A stretch of DNA of 64,000 nt from contig CAKOYF010000008.1 in assembly GCA_934130595.1 (NCBI GenBank), forward strand, positions 1 to 64,000, read 5' to 3'. Positions 17,252-26,399 of the stretch are shown piece after piece (the first letter of the stretch is position 1; each line of letters begins with the position of its first letter). The position numbers and the translations under genes are program-made. Origin of the DNA: an uncultured Clostridia bacterium. Its GTDB lineage: Bacteria; Bacillota; Clostridia; TANB77; CAG-465. Under the pieces are notes generated by a model. The model ran no database searches. It was not told the origin of the DNA and was given only the letters and a program-made list of their open reading frames with translations.

Positions 17252-17494
17252 ATGGTAAAAATCAGATTAAGAAGAGATGGTGGTAAAAAATCTCCATACT
17301 ATACAATCGTTGTTGCAGATTCTAGATATCCAGCTGATGGAAGATTCATTGAGAAAGTAGGAACATACAATCCGATGACTGAACCAGCAGAACTTAAAGT
17401 AGATACTGAAAAAGTAGCAGAATGGATTAAAAAAGGAGCTAAACCAACAGATACTGCTATGGCTCTTATTAAAAAAGCAGGATTAGAGATATAG
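17252..17494 (+). CDS. rpsP: 30S ribosomal protein S16
   Basis: Eighty residues, [17 protein letters not shown], the classic bS16 start, followed by [21 protein letters not shown]. Strong AAGGAGGTGA ribosome binding site. Second step of the ffh-rpsP-khpA-rimM-trmD-rplS operon. Confidence 0.97.
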   Translation: MVKIRLRRDGGKKSPYYTIVVADSRYPADGRFIEKVGTYNPMTEPAELKVDTEKVAEWIKKGAKPTDTAMALIKKAGLEI

Positions 17495-17506
17495 GAGGCA
17501 AGAAGA

Positions 17507-17755
17507 ATGTATAAAAATTTATTAGAATACATAGTAAAAAATCTTGTTACTTATCCAGAAAAAATCGAAATTTCCGAAGTTGAAACAGAGGGAAGAATTG
17601 TTTTAAAGCTAAAAGTAGCAAAAGAAGATATGGGTAGAATAATTGGTAAAGAAGGAAGAATAATTCGTTCTATAAGAGAAATTATCTATGCATATGCTGC
17701 AAAAGAATCAAAGAAAGTATCTGTCGATGTTGAAGAAGTAAAGGAGAACGCTTAG
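17507..17755 (+). CDS. khpA: KH-domain RNA-binding protein KhpA
   Basis: An 82-residue single KH domain with the GXXG-type loop IIGKEGRIIRSIR. KhpA (YlqC) pairs with KhpB in Gram-positive bacteria and affects cell division and RNA binding. It lies between rpsP and rimM, as in most Firmicutes. Confidence 0.93.
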   Translation: MYKNLLEYIVKNLVTYPEKIEISEVETEGRIVLKLKVAKEDMGRIIGKEGRIIRSIREIIYAYAAKESKKVSVDVEEVKENA

Positions 17756-17759
17756 GCTT

Positions 17760-18263
17760 ATGCAGGGTGTTTTAATTGGACAGATCGTAAATGTACATGG
17801 TATTAAAGGTGAAGTCAAAGTATACCCATATACTGATGATATAGATAACTTATGTAAAAAAATTAAAAAAATATATTTTAATGAAAATCTAAGCGAAGGG
17901 TATAAAGCATCATGTAGAATTCAAAAGAATATGCTTCTTATGAAAATACAAGGTGTTGATACTGTAGAAAAAGCTGAAGATTTAAGAGATAAGTATATAT
18001 ATATTTCAGAAGATGCTCTAGATAAATTGGAGAAAGATAGTTATTATGTAAAAGATTTAATAGGATGTGAAATAATAGACATTAAAGATAATAGTCTAGT
18101 AGGAACATTAAATTATATATTTAACACTGGAGCAAATGATGTATATGAAGTTATAACTTCTGAAGATACCAAAATATATTTGCCTGCTATAAAACAAGTG
18201 ATAAAAAAAGTGGATATAAAAACAAGAAAAATCTATGTTGAAATTATGGAAGGATTAATATAA
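17760..18263 (+). CDS. rimM: Ribosome maturation factor RimM
   Basis: A 167-residue 30S assembly factor. The N-terminal beta-barrel begins LIGQIVNVHGIKGEVKV, and the C-terminal PRC-like domain contains YYVKDLIGCEI and IYLPAIKQVIKKVD. RimM binds S19 and the 16S head. Its ATG follows the khpA stop by four bases, without a strong RBS (GGAGAACG upstream, inside khpA). Confidence 0.95.
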   Translation: MQGVLIGQIVNVHGIKGEVKVYPYTDDIDNLCKKIKKIYFNENLSEGYKASCRIQKNMLLMKIQGVDTVEKAEDLRDKYIYISEDALDKLEKDSYYVKDLIGCEIIDIKDNSLVGTLNYIFNTGANDVYEVITSEDTKIYLPAIKQVIKKVDIKTRKIYVEIMEGLI

Positions 18264-18264
18264 T

Positions 18265-18954
18265 ATGAAGATTATTGTGTTAACACTTTTTAAAGAAATG
18301 TTTGAACCTTTTGTTAGTACAAGTATAATTAAAAGGGCAATAGAAAAAAAGATAGTTTCAATAAAGACAATAGATATTAGAGATTTTACAGAGGATAAAC
18401 ATAATAGAGTAGATTTTCCTCCATATGGTGGTGGAAGTGGTATGATAATGTCTGCAGAACCTTTAGCTAAAGCTATAGATTATTCTTTAGATTTGCTAAA
18501 AGATGATGAAAAAGATGTTGAAATCATATACATGTCACCTAGAGGAGAAGTACTTAATTATAATCTTGCACATGAGCTTTCAAAAAAAGAAAGTAACTAC
18601 ATAATTATATGTGGTCACTATGAAGGAATAGATGAAAGAGTATTGGAAGAATACAATGTAAAAGAAATTTCTATTGGAGATTATGTGCTTACAGGTGGAG
18701 AACTTGCATGTCAAGTTTTAATGGATAGTGTTATTCGTTTAATACCTGGAGTAATAAGTGGAGATTCTTTAAAAGAAGAATCACATACTACAAACTTGCT
18801 TGAGTATCCTCAATATACTAAGCCATATAACTTTAGAGGAAGGCTAGTTCCGGATGTATTAATATCTGGACATCATAAAAAGATAGCAGAGTATAGAAAA
18901 GAAGAATCTGTAAGAATTACAAAAAAATTTAGACCAGATCTTTTAGATAAATAA
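18265..18954 (+). CDS. trmD: tRNA (guanine-N1)-methyltransferase TrmD
   Basis: A 229-residue SPOUT methyltransferase making m1G37 in tRNAs reading CNN codons. The trefoil-knot SAM site is visible as [12 protein letters not shown] and [13 protein letters not shown], and an early PPYGGGSGM segment fits. The start is one base after the rimM stop. Length is normal. Confidence 0.96.
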   Translation: MKIIVLTLFKEMFEPFVSTSIIKRAIEKKIVSIKTIDIRDFTEDKHNRVDFPPYGGGSGMIMSAEPLAKAIDYSLDLLKDDEKDVEIIYMSPRGEVLNYNLAHELSKKESNYIIICGHYEGIDERVLEEYNVKEISIGDYVLTGGELACQVLMDSVIRLIPGVISGDSLKEESHTTNLLEYPQYTKPYNFRGRLVPDVLISGHHKKIAEYRKEESVRITKKFRPDLLDK

Positions 18955-18982
18955 TTCCAAAATAAAGGAGGGAAAATTAATA

Positions 18983-19330
18983 ATGAATATAATAAATGCT
19001 ATAGAAAACGAATATAAAAGAGAAGATGTTGTACCTTTCAAAATAGGTGATACAGTAGATGTACACATCAGAATTAAAGAAGGAAACAAAGAAAGAATCC
19101 AAGTTTTCACAGGTACAGTTATAAAACGTCAAAATAGTGGTTTAAACGAAACTTTCACAGTAAGAAAAATATCTTATGGTGTTGGTGTTGAAAAAACATT
19201 CCCAACTCATTCACCAAGAATTGCAAAAATCGAAGTTAAAAGAGTTGGTAAAGTTAGACGTGCTAGATTATACTACTTAAGAGATAGAGTAGGTAAAGCT
19301 GCTAAAACTAAAGAAAAAATAGAAAAATAA
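18983..19330 (+). CDS. rplS: 50S ribosomal protein L19
   Basis: A 115-residue bL19: [28 protein letters not shown] and the C-terminal [13 protein letters not shown] are all present. Strong AAAGGAGGG site. Last gene of the ffh operon before a hairpin. Confidence 0.97.
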   Translation: MNIINAIENEYKREDVVPFKIGDTVDVHIRIKEGNKERIQVFTGTVIKRQNSGLNETFTVRKISYGVGVEKTFPTHSPRIAKIEVKRVGKVRRARLYYLRDRVGKAAKTKEKIEK

Positions 19331-19350
19331 TTAGTAGTGTATATAGTAAG

Positions 19351-19386
19351 CTCCCAGTGAATTAACTTTAATCAACTGGGAGTTTA
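19351..19386 (+). terminator. Terminator of the ffh-rplS operon
   Basis: Stem CTCCCAGT / ACTGGGAG with a 16-base loop that can itself fold, followed by a short T tract (TTTAAATATAT). The tract is weak, so some read-through into the next genes is possible. Confidence 0.65.
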
Positions 19387-19421
19387 AATATATATTACAA
19401 TTTATTTTAATAGGAGGTAAT

Positions 19422-20078
19422 ATGTCTAATACTACAGTATATTTAATAAGGCATTCTGTTAGGTATAATATAGGAGATATAATACAAGATTATAATACAA
19501 CTCAAGATAAGACTTTAAGAAATGAGAAAATTATATTAACTCCAGAAGGCGAAAAAAGAGCTGAGATACTAAGTACAGAGCCTGAACTTCAAAATATTGA
19601 TGTTGCATACGCTAGTAATATGGTTAGAACTCTTCAAACTGCAAAATATTTACTTGAAAAACAGCATTTGAAAATAAATATTGATGAGAGATTTGATGAA
19701 AGAAGAGCCGGAAAACCTAATGATGACATTTATCCAAATTGGTTTGAATTGCAATATAAAGATGAAAAATTCAAAACCGAGGGTGGAGAAAGCCAACTAG
19801 ATGTAAGAAAAAGAGTTACAGAAGCTTTTAATGAAGTAGTGAGTAAAAATAGAGGAAAAAGGATAGCTATTTTTGCACATGGCTATGCTATAACATTTTT
19901 CCTATTACAATGGTGCAAGTTAATAGATGTTAATCAAAATCAACATTTAACTTTTTCTTTTAAGGATGAAGTAATTTTTGATAAAAAAATAAATGCACCA
20001 GAAGTATTTAAATTGACAGTAGATGACAAAAATCAACCTATAAAAATAGAGTTAATAGAGTTTGATAATTTAAAATAA
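19422..20078 (+). CDS. Histidine phosphatase family protein
   Basis: A 218-residue phosphoglycerate mutase-like protein. The phosphorylated His is in YLIRHSVRY (RHS instead of RHG), a second Arg is in ASNMVRTLQTA, Glu is in DERFDER, and the second His is in IFAHGYAI. All core residues of the branch are therefore present. Such enzymes act on small phosphoesters, and this one cannot be assigned a substrate. RBS TAGGAGGT. Probably transcribed with the ASCH gene 30 bases later. Confidence 0.85.
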   Translation: MSNTTVYLIRHSVRYNIGDIIQDYNTTQDKTLRNEKIILTPEGEKRAEILSTEPELQNIDVAYASNMVRTLQTAKYLLEKQHLKINIDERFDERRAGKPNDDIYPNWFELQYKDEKFKTEGGESQLDVRKRVTEAFNEVVSKNRGKRIAIFAHGYAITFFLLQWCKLIDVNQNQHLTFSFKDEVIFDKKINAPEVFKLTVDDKNQPIKIELIEFDNLK

Positions 20079-20108
20079 TGATGTATAATATATGGTAGGT
20101 AAAAGATT

Positions 20109-20444
20109 ATGAAACATGAGATGAGATTGCATGATGATCCTTTTAATAAAATAAAACAAGGAACTAAGAAAATTGAAATAAGACTTAATGATGAAAAGAG
20201 AAAAAGTATAAATATTGGAGATACAATTGAATTTACTAATAGAAAAACTTCTGAAAAGATGTTAGTAAAGGTAAATGGATTGTTTAAATACTCAAACTTT
20301 GAAGAACTATATAAAAATTGGGATAAAGTTATACTTGGATATGATGAAGATGATATAGCAGACCCAAAAGATATGGAAGAGTATTATTCAAAAGAAGAAC
20401 AAGAAAAATATGGAGTCTTAGCAATAAAAATAGAAAAAGTATAA
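20109..20444 (+). CDS. ASCH-domain protein
   Basis: A 111-residue ASCH fold protein, the PUA-like beta barrel thought to bind RNA or nucleosides. Signature features are the opening helix with KIKQGTKKIEIRLNDEKR, the GDTIEF strand and the final YGVLAIKIEKV. No methyltransferase or other domain is attached. No RBS stands out before ATG 20109. Confidence 0.8.
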   Translation: MKHEMRLHDDPFNKIKQGTKKIEIRLNDEKRKSINIGDTIEFTNRKTSEKMLVKVNGLFKYSNFEELYKNWDKVILGYDEDDIADPKDMEEYYSKEEQEKYGVLAIKIEKV

Positions 20445-20481
20445 TTTGAAATATTGTATATTAAAGAAGGAAGTGAGAAAG

Positions 20482-21363
20482 ATGAATGAAAATAAATTAA
20501 ATATTAACTGGTATCCAGGTCACATGGTAAAAGCACAAAATGATATAAAATCTGTAATAAAATTAATAGATATAGTAGTAGAAGTATTAGATGCAAGAAT
20601 ACCTTTATCTAGTTGTAATCCAATAATAGATGACTTAGCAAAAGATAAGCAAAGAATAGTAGTATTAAACAAGGCAGATTTAGCAGATGATACTGCTACA
20701 GAAAAATGGATTAAATATTTTAATGAAAATAAAAATACATCTTGTATAGCTGTTAATTCATCTGTTCCACAAGATATAAAAAGAATAATAAGTGAAATTG
20801 TAAAAAAAGGACAAATAGCATATAAAGATAAAGTATCATCTGTATCAATAGACTATAAGCCAATATACAGAGTTTTAATAGCAGGAATTCCTAATGTTGG
20901 TAAATCAACTATAATAAACAAAATAGCAAAACGTAATGCAGCAGATGTTTCAAATAAGCCAGGAGTTACTGTAAGAAAACAATGGATAAGAGTTCAAGAT
21001 AATATTGACTTGCTTGATTCACCCGGCCTTTTGTGGCCGAAGTTAGATGATAATAATGCAGGTGAAAAACTTGCATTAACAGGAAATATAAAGCAAGAAA
21101 TATTAGACTTAGAAAGCTTAGCTTGCATAGGAATAGAGTATCTACTTAAAGATGAAAAATATAAAGAAATGTTTTTAGAAAAGTACAAAATAGATGCTTT
21201 AGATATTGAAGATTTAGACTCATACGATATCTTAGAAATTTTAGGAAGAAAAAGAGGATGTTTAATGTCTGGAGGAAGAGTCGATACACAAAAGGCATCA
21301 AAGATATTTTTAGATGAGTTAAAAGCAGGAAAGATAGGAAAAATAAGTCTAGAAAATATATAA
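20482..21363 (+). CDS. rbgA: Ribosome biogenesis GTPase RbgA (YlqF)
   Basis: A 293-residue circularly permuted GTPase needed for late 50S assembly. The motifs occur in permuted order: NKAD (G4) first, then GIPNVGKSTIIN (G1), then DSPG (G3). The start NINWYPGHMVKA is diagnostic. I use ATG 20482, behind a GGAAGTGAG site; an in-frame TTG at 20446 has no binding site. It is close to the ribosomal operon and just before proS. Confidence 0.95.
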   Translation: MNENKLNINWYPGHMVKAQNDIKSVIKLIDIVVEVLDARIPLSSCNPIIDDLAKDKQRIVVLNKADLADDTATEKWIKYFNENKNTSCIAVNSSVPQDIKRIISEIVKKGQIAYKDKVSSVSIDYKPIYRVLIAGIPNVGKSTIINKIAKRNAADVSNKPGVTVRKQWIRVQDNIDLLDSPGLLWPKLDDNNAGEKLALTGNIKQEILDLESLACIGIEYLLKDEKYKEMFLEKYKIDALDIEDLDSYDILEILGRKRGCLMSGGRVDTQKASKIFLDELKAGKIGKISLENI

Positions 21364-21383
21364 TTTGGAAGGATTTGAGAGTT

Positions 21384-22820
21384 ATGGATAATAAAGAGTA
21401 CGTAAAAGACTTAACAAAAATGGAAGACGATTTTGCAAAGTGGTATACAGATATTGTTTTAAAATCTGAATTAGTAGACTATGCACCAGTAAAAGGATTT
21501 ATGGTAATGAGACCTTATGGTTATGCTTTATGGGAAAATATTCAAAAAGTATTAGATACTAAATTTAAAGAACTAGGTCATCAAAATTGTTATTTTCCAT
21601 TGTTAATACCAGAATCAATGTTAAATAAAGAAAAAGAGCATGTAGAAGGATTTGCTCCAGAAGTTGCTTGGGTAACACATGGTGGAGAAAAAGAACTAGA
21701 AGAGAGATTATGTATAAGACCAACATCTGAAACAATAATTTGTACTATGTATTCAAAATGGTTACATTCATATAGAGAATTACCATTTAAATATAATCAA
21801 TGGGCAAATGTAGTTAGATGGGAAAAAACAACAAGACCATTCTTAAGAACAGCTGAATTTTTATGGCAAGAAGGTCATACAATCCATGCTACAGCACAAG
21901 AAGCAATGGATGAGACTTTAATGATGCATAAAGTTTATGCAGATTTCTTAAAAGATTATTTAGCTATTCCAGTAATAATGGGACAAAAATCTGAAAAAGA
22001 AAAATTTGCAGGTGCTGAAGCTACATATACAATAGAAGCTATGATGCATGATGGTAAAGCTTTACAATCTGGTACTTCTCATTATTTTGGAAATCATTTT
22101 GCAAAAGCTTTTGATATAAAATTCCAAAACAAAAATGGTGAAATGGAATATGCTTACCAAACATCATGGGGAATGACAACACGTGTTATAGGTGGACTAA
22201 TTATGGTTCATGGAGATAATCGTGGATTAAAAATGCCACCAAGAATAGCTCCAACTCAAGTTGTAATTGTTCCTATAGCACAACAAAAAGAAGGAGTTTT
22301 AGACAAAGTATACGAATTAAAAGAAAAATTAGCTGGAAAATATCGTGTAGAAGTAGATGACAGAAAAGAAGTAACACCAGGATTTAAATTTAATCATTGG
22401 GAACTAAGAGGAATTCCAGTAAGAATTGAAATTGGACCAAGAGATATTGAAAATAATCAATGTATATTATTTAGACGTGATACTCTTGAAAAAGAAACAG
22501 TATCTTTAGATGAATTAGACGAGAAAATAGCATTTTTAATGGAAGACATTCAAGCAAATATGTATAAAGCAGCTGAAGAAAACTTTAAGAGTAGAACATT
22601 CTATGCTCATGATTTTGAAGAATATAAAAAATTATTCTCAGAAAGAGAAGGATTTGCTAAAATTATGTGGTGTGGATGCAGAGAATGTGAAGATAAGATA
22701 AAAGAAGAAAATTCAACTACAATTAGATGTATACCATTTGAAGAGGATAAGTTCCAAGATGTATGTTCTATTTGTGGTAAAAAAGCAAAACATATGGTTT
22801 ATGCAGCAAGACAATATTAA
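21384..22820 (+). CDS. proS: Prolyl-tRNA synthetase, archaeal/eukaryote-like type
   Basis: A 478-residue class II synthetase charging tRNA-Pro. It is the short type without the bacterial INS editing domain. It has the type-3 opening (AKWYTDIVLKSELVDY), motif 2 with RWEKTTRPFLRTAEFLWQEGHT, and a C-terminal zinc-like module with Cys pairs (WCGC, CEDK, CSICGKK) ending in Tyr, the usual end of this subgroup. ATG 21384 is ten bases after GGAAGGA; the in-frame TTG at 21375 is too close. The lack of an editing domain is relevant to the YbaK-like gene at the end of the window, because YbaK-type proteins clear Cys-tRNA-Pro. Confidence 0.95.
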   Translation: MDNKEYVKDLTKMEDDFAKWYTDIVLKSELVDYAPVKGFMVMRPYGYALWENIQKVLDTKFKELGHQNCYFPLLIPESMLNKEKEHVEGFAPEVAWVTHGGEKELEERLCIRPTSETIICTMYSKWLHSYRELPFKYNQWANVVRWEKTTRPFLRTAEFLWQEGHTIHATAQEAMDETLMMHKVYADFLKDYLAIPVIMGQKSEKEKFAGAEATYTIEAMMHDGKALQSGTSHYFGNHFAKAFDIKFQNKNGEMEYAYQTSWGMTTRVIGGLIMVHGDNRGLKMPPRIAPTQVVIVPIAQQKEGVLDKVYELKEKLAGKYRVEVDDRKEVTPGFKFNHWELRGIPVRIEIGPRDIENNQCILFRRDTLEKETVSLDELDEKIAFLMEDIQANMYKAAEENFKSRTFYAHDFEEYKKLFSEREGFAKIMWCGCRECEDKIKEENSTTIRCIPFEEDKFQDVCSICGKKAKHMVYAARQY

Positions 22821-22828
22821 AAATAATA

Positions 22829-22858
22829 AAAAAGGAGTATCGCAGATACTTCTTTTTC
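22829..22858 (+). terminator. Terminator after proS
   Basis: A-rich left side, stem GGAGTATC / GATACTTC with G-T pairs, three-base loop, then TTTTT. Confidence 0.75.
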
Positions 22859-22882
22859 TCATTTTTGGGAGGTTTTACAAAT

Positions 22883-23674
22883 TTGGACAAAATACATTTT
22901 TTGTGGTTACAGAAAATATCAAGCATAAATAAAAAATTGAATTTAGAAAAGTATATAAATGAAATATATAAATATAATGAAGATATAATTGAAGCATTTA
23001 ATAATACAAAAAGTATTTTAAAAGATAGTAATTTGGATTTGAGTATAGTAGAATGTCTTTTAGATAAAAATATAATTGAAAATACTAAATTTGAATATAA
23101 TAATATAATAAAAAGTGGATATAAGATTGTTACAATAGAAGATAGAGAATATCCTAGAAAAATGCTTGAAAATAAAAAAGGACCATTTTGTTATATAGCC
23201 AGCTGTAATATAGATCTTAATAATAAGAATGTATGTATATATTATAATGATTATTTTTCAAAATATGCTAAAAATTTAGTATCATATTTTGGTAAAATAG
23301 CATGTGAGGAAAATGCAAATGTATTAACACAATATAAAAATTCTAAAATAGAGTGTCTAAATATATTATCTTATGAGGATATGAAGTCTAATATTATTTT
23401 GCCTGAAAATAAGTACATTTTTTTACCATTTTTTAATATAGAAGAGTTTGAATTATATTTGATTGATATACTAGTTATAGTAGAAGCAAGGTATGAAGAA
23501 AAAATAATAAAGCTTGTAGATGAAATGGCTAAAAGTGCAAAAGAAGTACTTGTAGTTCCATCAACTGTTTTTAATAAAAATAGTTATTTTTCGAATTATT
23601 TAATTAAACAAGGAGCAGATGTATTGCTAAATAAGTGGGACTTAAAATTTGTACTAAAGAGGCTAATCAGTTGA
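22883..23674 (+). CDS. Degenerate DprA/Smf-like protein
   Basis: A 263-residue protein with the outline of DprA: an N-terminal helical start (KIHFLWLQKISSINKK), a YKIVTIEDREYPRKML segment like the DprA pre-Rossmann motif, and a C-terminal VLVVPSTVFNKNSYFSNYLIKQG. The last matches the family's AVPG...N.LI..GA. The Rossmann nucleic-acid motif GSRxxSxYG and the later GxDxxAH motif are replaced by non-conserved residues. DprA loads RecA on incoming DNA; this copy has probably lost or changed that activity. The start is TTG 22883, ten bases after GGGAGG; the upstream in-frame TTG 22865 has no RBS. Confidence 0.6.
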   Translation: MDKIHFLWLQKISSINKKLNLEKYINEIYKYNEDIIEAFNNTKSILKDSNLDLSIVECLLDKNIIENTKFEYNNIIKSGYKIVTIEDREYPRKMLENKKGPFCYIASCNIDLNNKNVCIYYNDYFSKYAKNLVSYFGKIACEENANVLTQYKNSKIECLNILSYEDMKSNIILPENKYIFLPFFNIEEFELYLIDILVIVEARYEEKIIKLVDEMAKSAKEVLVVPSTVFNKNSYFSNYLIKQGADVLLNKWDLKFVLKRLIS

Positions 23675-23699
23675 CAATTTTTTTTGTTCATTATATAAT
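23671..23699 (+). promoter_or_regulatory. Strong promoter for the sortase gene
   Basis: Perfect TTGACA (23671-23676), 17-base spacer, perfect TATAAT (23694-23699). The -35 overlaps the stop codon of the preceding gene. Confidence 0.85.
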
Positions 23700-23726
23700 T
23701 TAAACTATGAAAAGAGGAGAAAAAAT

Positions 23727-24575
23727 ATGAGCGAAAAGGACCTAGAAAAGCTAGAAAATAGTAGCGTTAGTAATAGAAGTGGAAATATAGATGAAACTAA
23801 AAAAGAAAAAACAAAAAAGAAAAGCGTGTTAAGTAATATTATCTCTATAATTATTCTTTTGGCGTGTATTGCAGGACTTATATATTCTGGAAGTAAACTA
23901 TATAATTGGGTTATGAATAATATAAAGAGTAATAAAGTAATTACACAAATTAATGATATAGCTGGTGTTTCAGATATTACCAAAGATGAAAATCCAGGAG
24001 CAGAATTTGGACTAAATTTTGAATCGTTAACAGCATATAACAGTGATATAGTTGGATGGATTAGAGTACCAGGTACATCAATTAGTTATTCTTTAGTACA
24101 TGCAGAAAATAATAACAAGTACTTAAGACATTCAATTGATGGAACATATAACGAATTTGGATGGCCATTTTTAGACTATAAAAACACACCAGATTTCACA
24201 GATAAAAATACAGTAATATATGGGCATAATATAGTTAGTGGATTAATGTTTGCAGATCTTTCCTACATATACAATGGAATATTAGGAAATGATGTTGAAA
24301 TAGATATATACAGAAAAGATTATAGATTGTTAAAATACAAAGTATTTTCAACATATATAACAGATCCAGAATCATATTATCTAACAACATATTTTTCAAA
24401 TGATGATGCATACAGTACATATTTAAGTACAATGATGTCAAGAAGTGTTAGAAACTTCAATCAAACAGTTGGAGTAGATGATACAATATTAACACTTTCA
24501 ACTTGTACATCTGATGCTAAAAGAAGAATAGTAGTGCAAGCAAAATTAGTTTCAAATACAGAAATGCCTAGATAA
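23727..24575 (+). CDS. srtB: Class B sortase
   Basis: A 282-residue transpeptidase that attaches surface proteins to the cell wall or links pilus subunits. A charged cytoplasmic start is followed by a membrane helix (about 37-55). The catalytic triad is visible: His167 in VIYGHN, Cys260 in TLSTC and an Arg at 266/267. The helix inserted between them (SDDAYSTY-like region) and the TLSTC form fit class B. Class B enzymes often recognise NPQTN-like or NTGD-like signals; which substrate it uses here is unknown. Confidence 0.88.
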   Translation: MSEKDLEKLENSSVSNRSGNIDETKKEKTKKKSVLSNIISIIILLACIAGLIYSGSKLYNWVMNNIKSNKVITQINDIAGVSDITKDENPGAEFGLNFESLTAYNSDIVGWIRVPGTSISYSLVHAENNNKYLRHSIDGTYNEFGWPFLDYKNTPDFTDKNTVIYGHNIVSGLMFADLSYIYNGILGNDVEIDIYRKDYRLLKYKVFSTYITDPESYYLTTYFSNDDAYSTYLSTMMSRSVRNFNQTVGVDDTILTLSTCTSDAKRRIVVQAKLVSNTEMPR

Positions 24576-24585
24576 TAATTTAAAA

Positions 24586-24619
24586 AGGTGCATACTAGAA
24601 ATTAGTGTGCGCTTTTTTT
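24586..24619 (+). terminator. Terminator after the sortase gene
   Basis: Stem GTGCATACTA / TTAGTGTGCGC with G-T pairs and a short loop, then seven T. Confidence 0.8.
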
Positions 24620-24638
24620 ACAAAATTTTGTAAAAATA

Positions 24639-24667
24639 TTTACAAAGAAATTATAATATTATATAAT
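24639..24667 (+). promoter_or_regulatory. Promoter for the anchored propeller-like gene
   Basis: TTTACA (24639-24644), 17-base spacer, TATAAT (24662-24667). Confidence 0.5.
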
Positions 24668-24699
24668 TAATATCCTGTAAAAGAGGGGAGATGAAGCTT

Positions 24700-25821
24700 T
24701 TGCAGAGACTTCAGTTTGATTCTGGAGAGGAAATTTCTAGAAAAGAGTATTTAAAAAGAAAAAAAAGAAATTCTAAGCTTCTAAGAAAAAGAAGTAAGAT
24801 AACATATATATTAATGGCTACTTTTATGGCACTAGCAGTGTATATAATAGTACAAGTTTTCATTTATAGAAAGTATAATAATTTTAAATATACTTTAGGC
24901 GAAGGTGTAAATGATCAAGCTGTATACAACATATACTTTGTAACAGAAGGATACACATATGATCCTGTATATTCAATAAGCTCAATTTCATCATTAGGAC
25001 AAGATGAAAAATCTATATTACCATCTAGTAATATATCTTCTGTGATTGTAGATGAAGATTACTTGTATGGAGTAAGAAAAGGTGTAATTTGCAAAATAAA
25101 CAAAAGTAATTATGATATAGAAGAACTAGTAAATGATGATGTAAAAAAATATATAAAACATAATAATATTATTATATATACTTCAACAGATGAGCAAAAG
25201 TTAAAAGCATATAATATTGAAAATGCTGCTGTTACTGACTTTGATATTTCAAATGTTGAACAAATTCTTGCAAATGATAATAATGTTTTTGCTATAACAC
25301 ATACTACTAGCGAGAAATCTATGTATAGATTTGATTACAGTGGACAAGGTAAGACTAAAATATCTGGAGATAATAAAGTTGCTTATGCAATAGAAGATAA
25401 TGGAACAATTTATTACATAAATAAGAGTGATTCAAATAAAATATACAAAATGGATACAAATGGCGAAAATGCATCTAGTCTTGGGGATATAAAAGGAATT
25501 AGTACTAGTGGACAAGTAAAACAAACTAATGGTCAAAGATGTATGTTTGTAAAAAATAATATGTTATACTTTATAAATTCTGAAGACGAAGATAGCTTAT
25601 GGTCTTATGATTTATCTAGTGGAGAAAAAGAAAGAATTATTTCTGCATCAATTGAAATTCTTCAAAATATAGATAATACTGTTTTTTATAAAATAGATAA
25701 TGAAATGGGTGTATATTTGTATAACTATGATACAAAATTTATGTCTTTAATAACAAAAAGAAGAGTTAAAGAATTCGTAATAGATACATATACAGATGTT
25801 GTACAAGAAGATAAAATATAA
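24700..25821 (+). CDS. Membrane-anchored beta-propeller-like protein
   Basis: A 373-residue protein with a basic cytoplasmic N-terminus (about 40 residues), one membrane helix (about 38-57) and a large outside domain. The outside part is a run of short repeats of the form [V/I]..D...[Y/I]YxxK...[I/Y]xKxD, as in DUF5050-like or WD-type propellers (for example YYINKSDSNKIYKMD and LWSYDLSSGE). No catalytic motif. TTG 24700, nine bases after GAGGGGAG, is the likely start, because the ATG at 24691 touches the binding site. A second protein of similar plan is at 36858. Confidence 0.6.
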   Translation: MQRLQFDSGEEISRKEYLKRKKRNSKLLRKRSKITYILMATFMALAVYIIVQVFIYRKYNNFKYTLGEGVNDQAVYNIYFVTEGYTYDPVYSISSISSLGQDEKSILPSSNISSVIVDEDYLYGVRKGVICKINKSNYDIEELVNDDVKKYIKHNNIIIYTSTDEQKLKAYNIENAAVTDFDISNVEQILANDNNVFAITHTTSEKSMYRFDYSGQGKTKISGDNKVAYAIEDNGTIYYINKSDSNKIYKMDTNGENASSLGDIKGISTSGQVKQTNGQRCMFVKNNMLYFINSEDEDSLWSYDLSSGEKERIISASIEILQNIDNTVFYKIDNEMGVYLYNYDTKFMSLITKRRVKEFVIDTYTDVVQEDKI

Positions 25822-25889
25822 AAATAGTAACTGTTAAGAAATTATATTGAAACATAAATGATATAAACAAGCTAAAAACTATATAAATG

Positions 25890-25918
25890 TTGCTTTAAAA
25901 ATTTATATAATGTATAAT
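25890..25918 (+). promoter_or_regulatory. Promoter for the dockerin-like gene
   Basis: TTGCTT (25890-25895), 17-base spacer, TATAAT (25913-25918). Confidence 0.5.
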
Positions 25919-25945
25919 TATAGTGACAGTAATAGGAGGTAATTT

Positions 25946-26224
25946 ATGAAAAACAAATTAAAATTTGGAGTGCTTGCCGCAGTTATGGGAATAGTTATGA
26001 GCTGTCAAACTTTTGCTGTTGTATATGAACCAAACCTTGACGTAGATATTAATGTGGATAGAACAGAAGCTTTAGATGGAGAAGATGTTGTAAATAAAAT
26101 ATTAGATTTATATAATAGTGGAAAGATTTTAACAGACGAAGAATTAGCTGAATATGATTTAGATCATAATGGTATAGTAGATGCTAATGACGCTGCAGTA
26201 GCATTAGATAGTATTAATAATTAG
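25946..26224 (+). CDS. Secreted dockerin-like mini-protein
   Basis: A 92-residue protein with a signal peptide (basic start, hydrophobic 7-19). VMSC at 17-20 could also make it a lipoprotein. The mature part is little more than one dockerin-like module: a weak first calcium loop (DINVDRTEALDGEDVVNKIL), then LTDEELAEYD and a clear second loop DLDHNGIVDANDAAVALDSI. Dockerins bind cohesins to build surface complexes. Here there is no enzyme attached, so it may be an adaptor or a calcium-binding peptide. RBS AGGAGGT; own promoter and terminator. Confidence 0.65.
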   Translation: MKNKLKFGVLAAVMGIVMSCQTFAVVYEPNLDVDINVDRTEALDGEDVVNKILDLYNSGKILTDEELAEYDLDHNGIVDANDAAVALDSINN

Positions 26225-26240
26225 AAAAAATATAATGAGA

Positions 26241-26266
26241 AAGAAGGAGTATTCCTTCTTTTTTTC
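26241..26266 (+). terminator. Terminator after the dockerin-like gene
   Basis: Perfect stem AAGAAGGA / TCCTTCTT with a 4-base loop followed by T run. Confidence 0.85.
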
Positions 26267-26335
26267 GTTATAATTAGTTACATATTTATTTAAAGAGTTA
26301 CTATTTTGAAAATGTTTGTATTTTTTGTTAATTCC

Positions 26336-26364
26336 TTGAATTTAGAGGCTTTTTGTAATATAAT
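26336..26364 (+). promoter_or_regulatory. Promoter for the lipid kinase operon
   Basis: TTGAAT (26336-26341), 17-base spacer, TATAAT (26359-26364). Confidence 0.65.
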
Positions 26365-26399
26365 ATGTATATGTTTATGCCTTTTGAAAGGTGGAAGTT

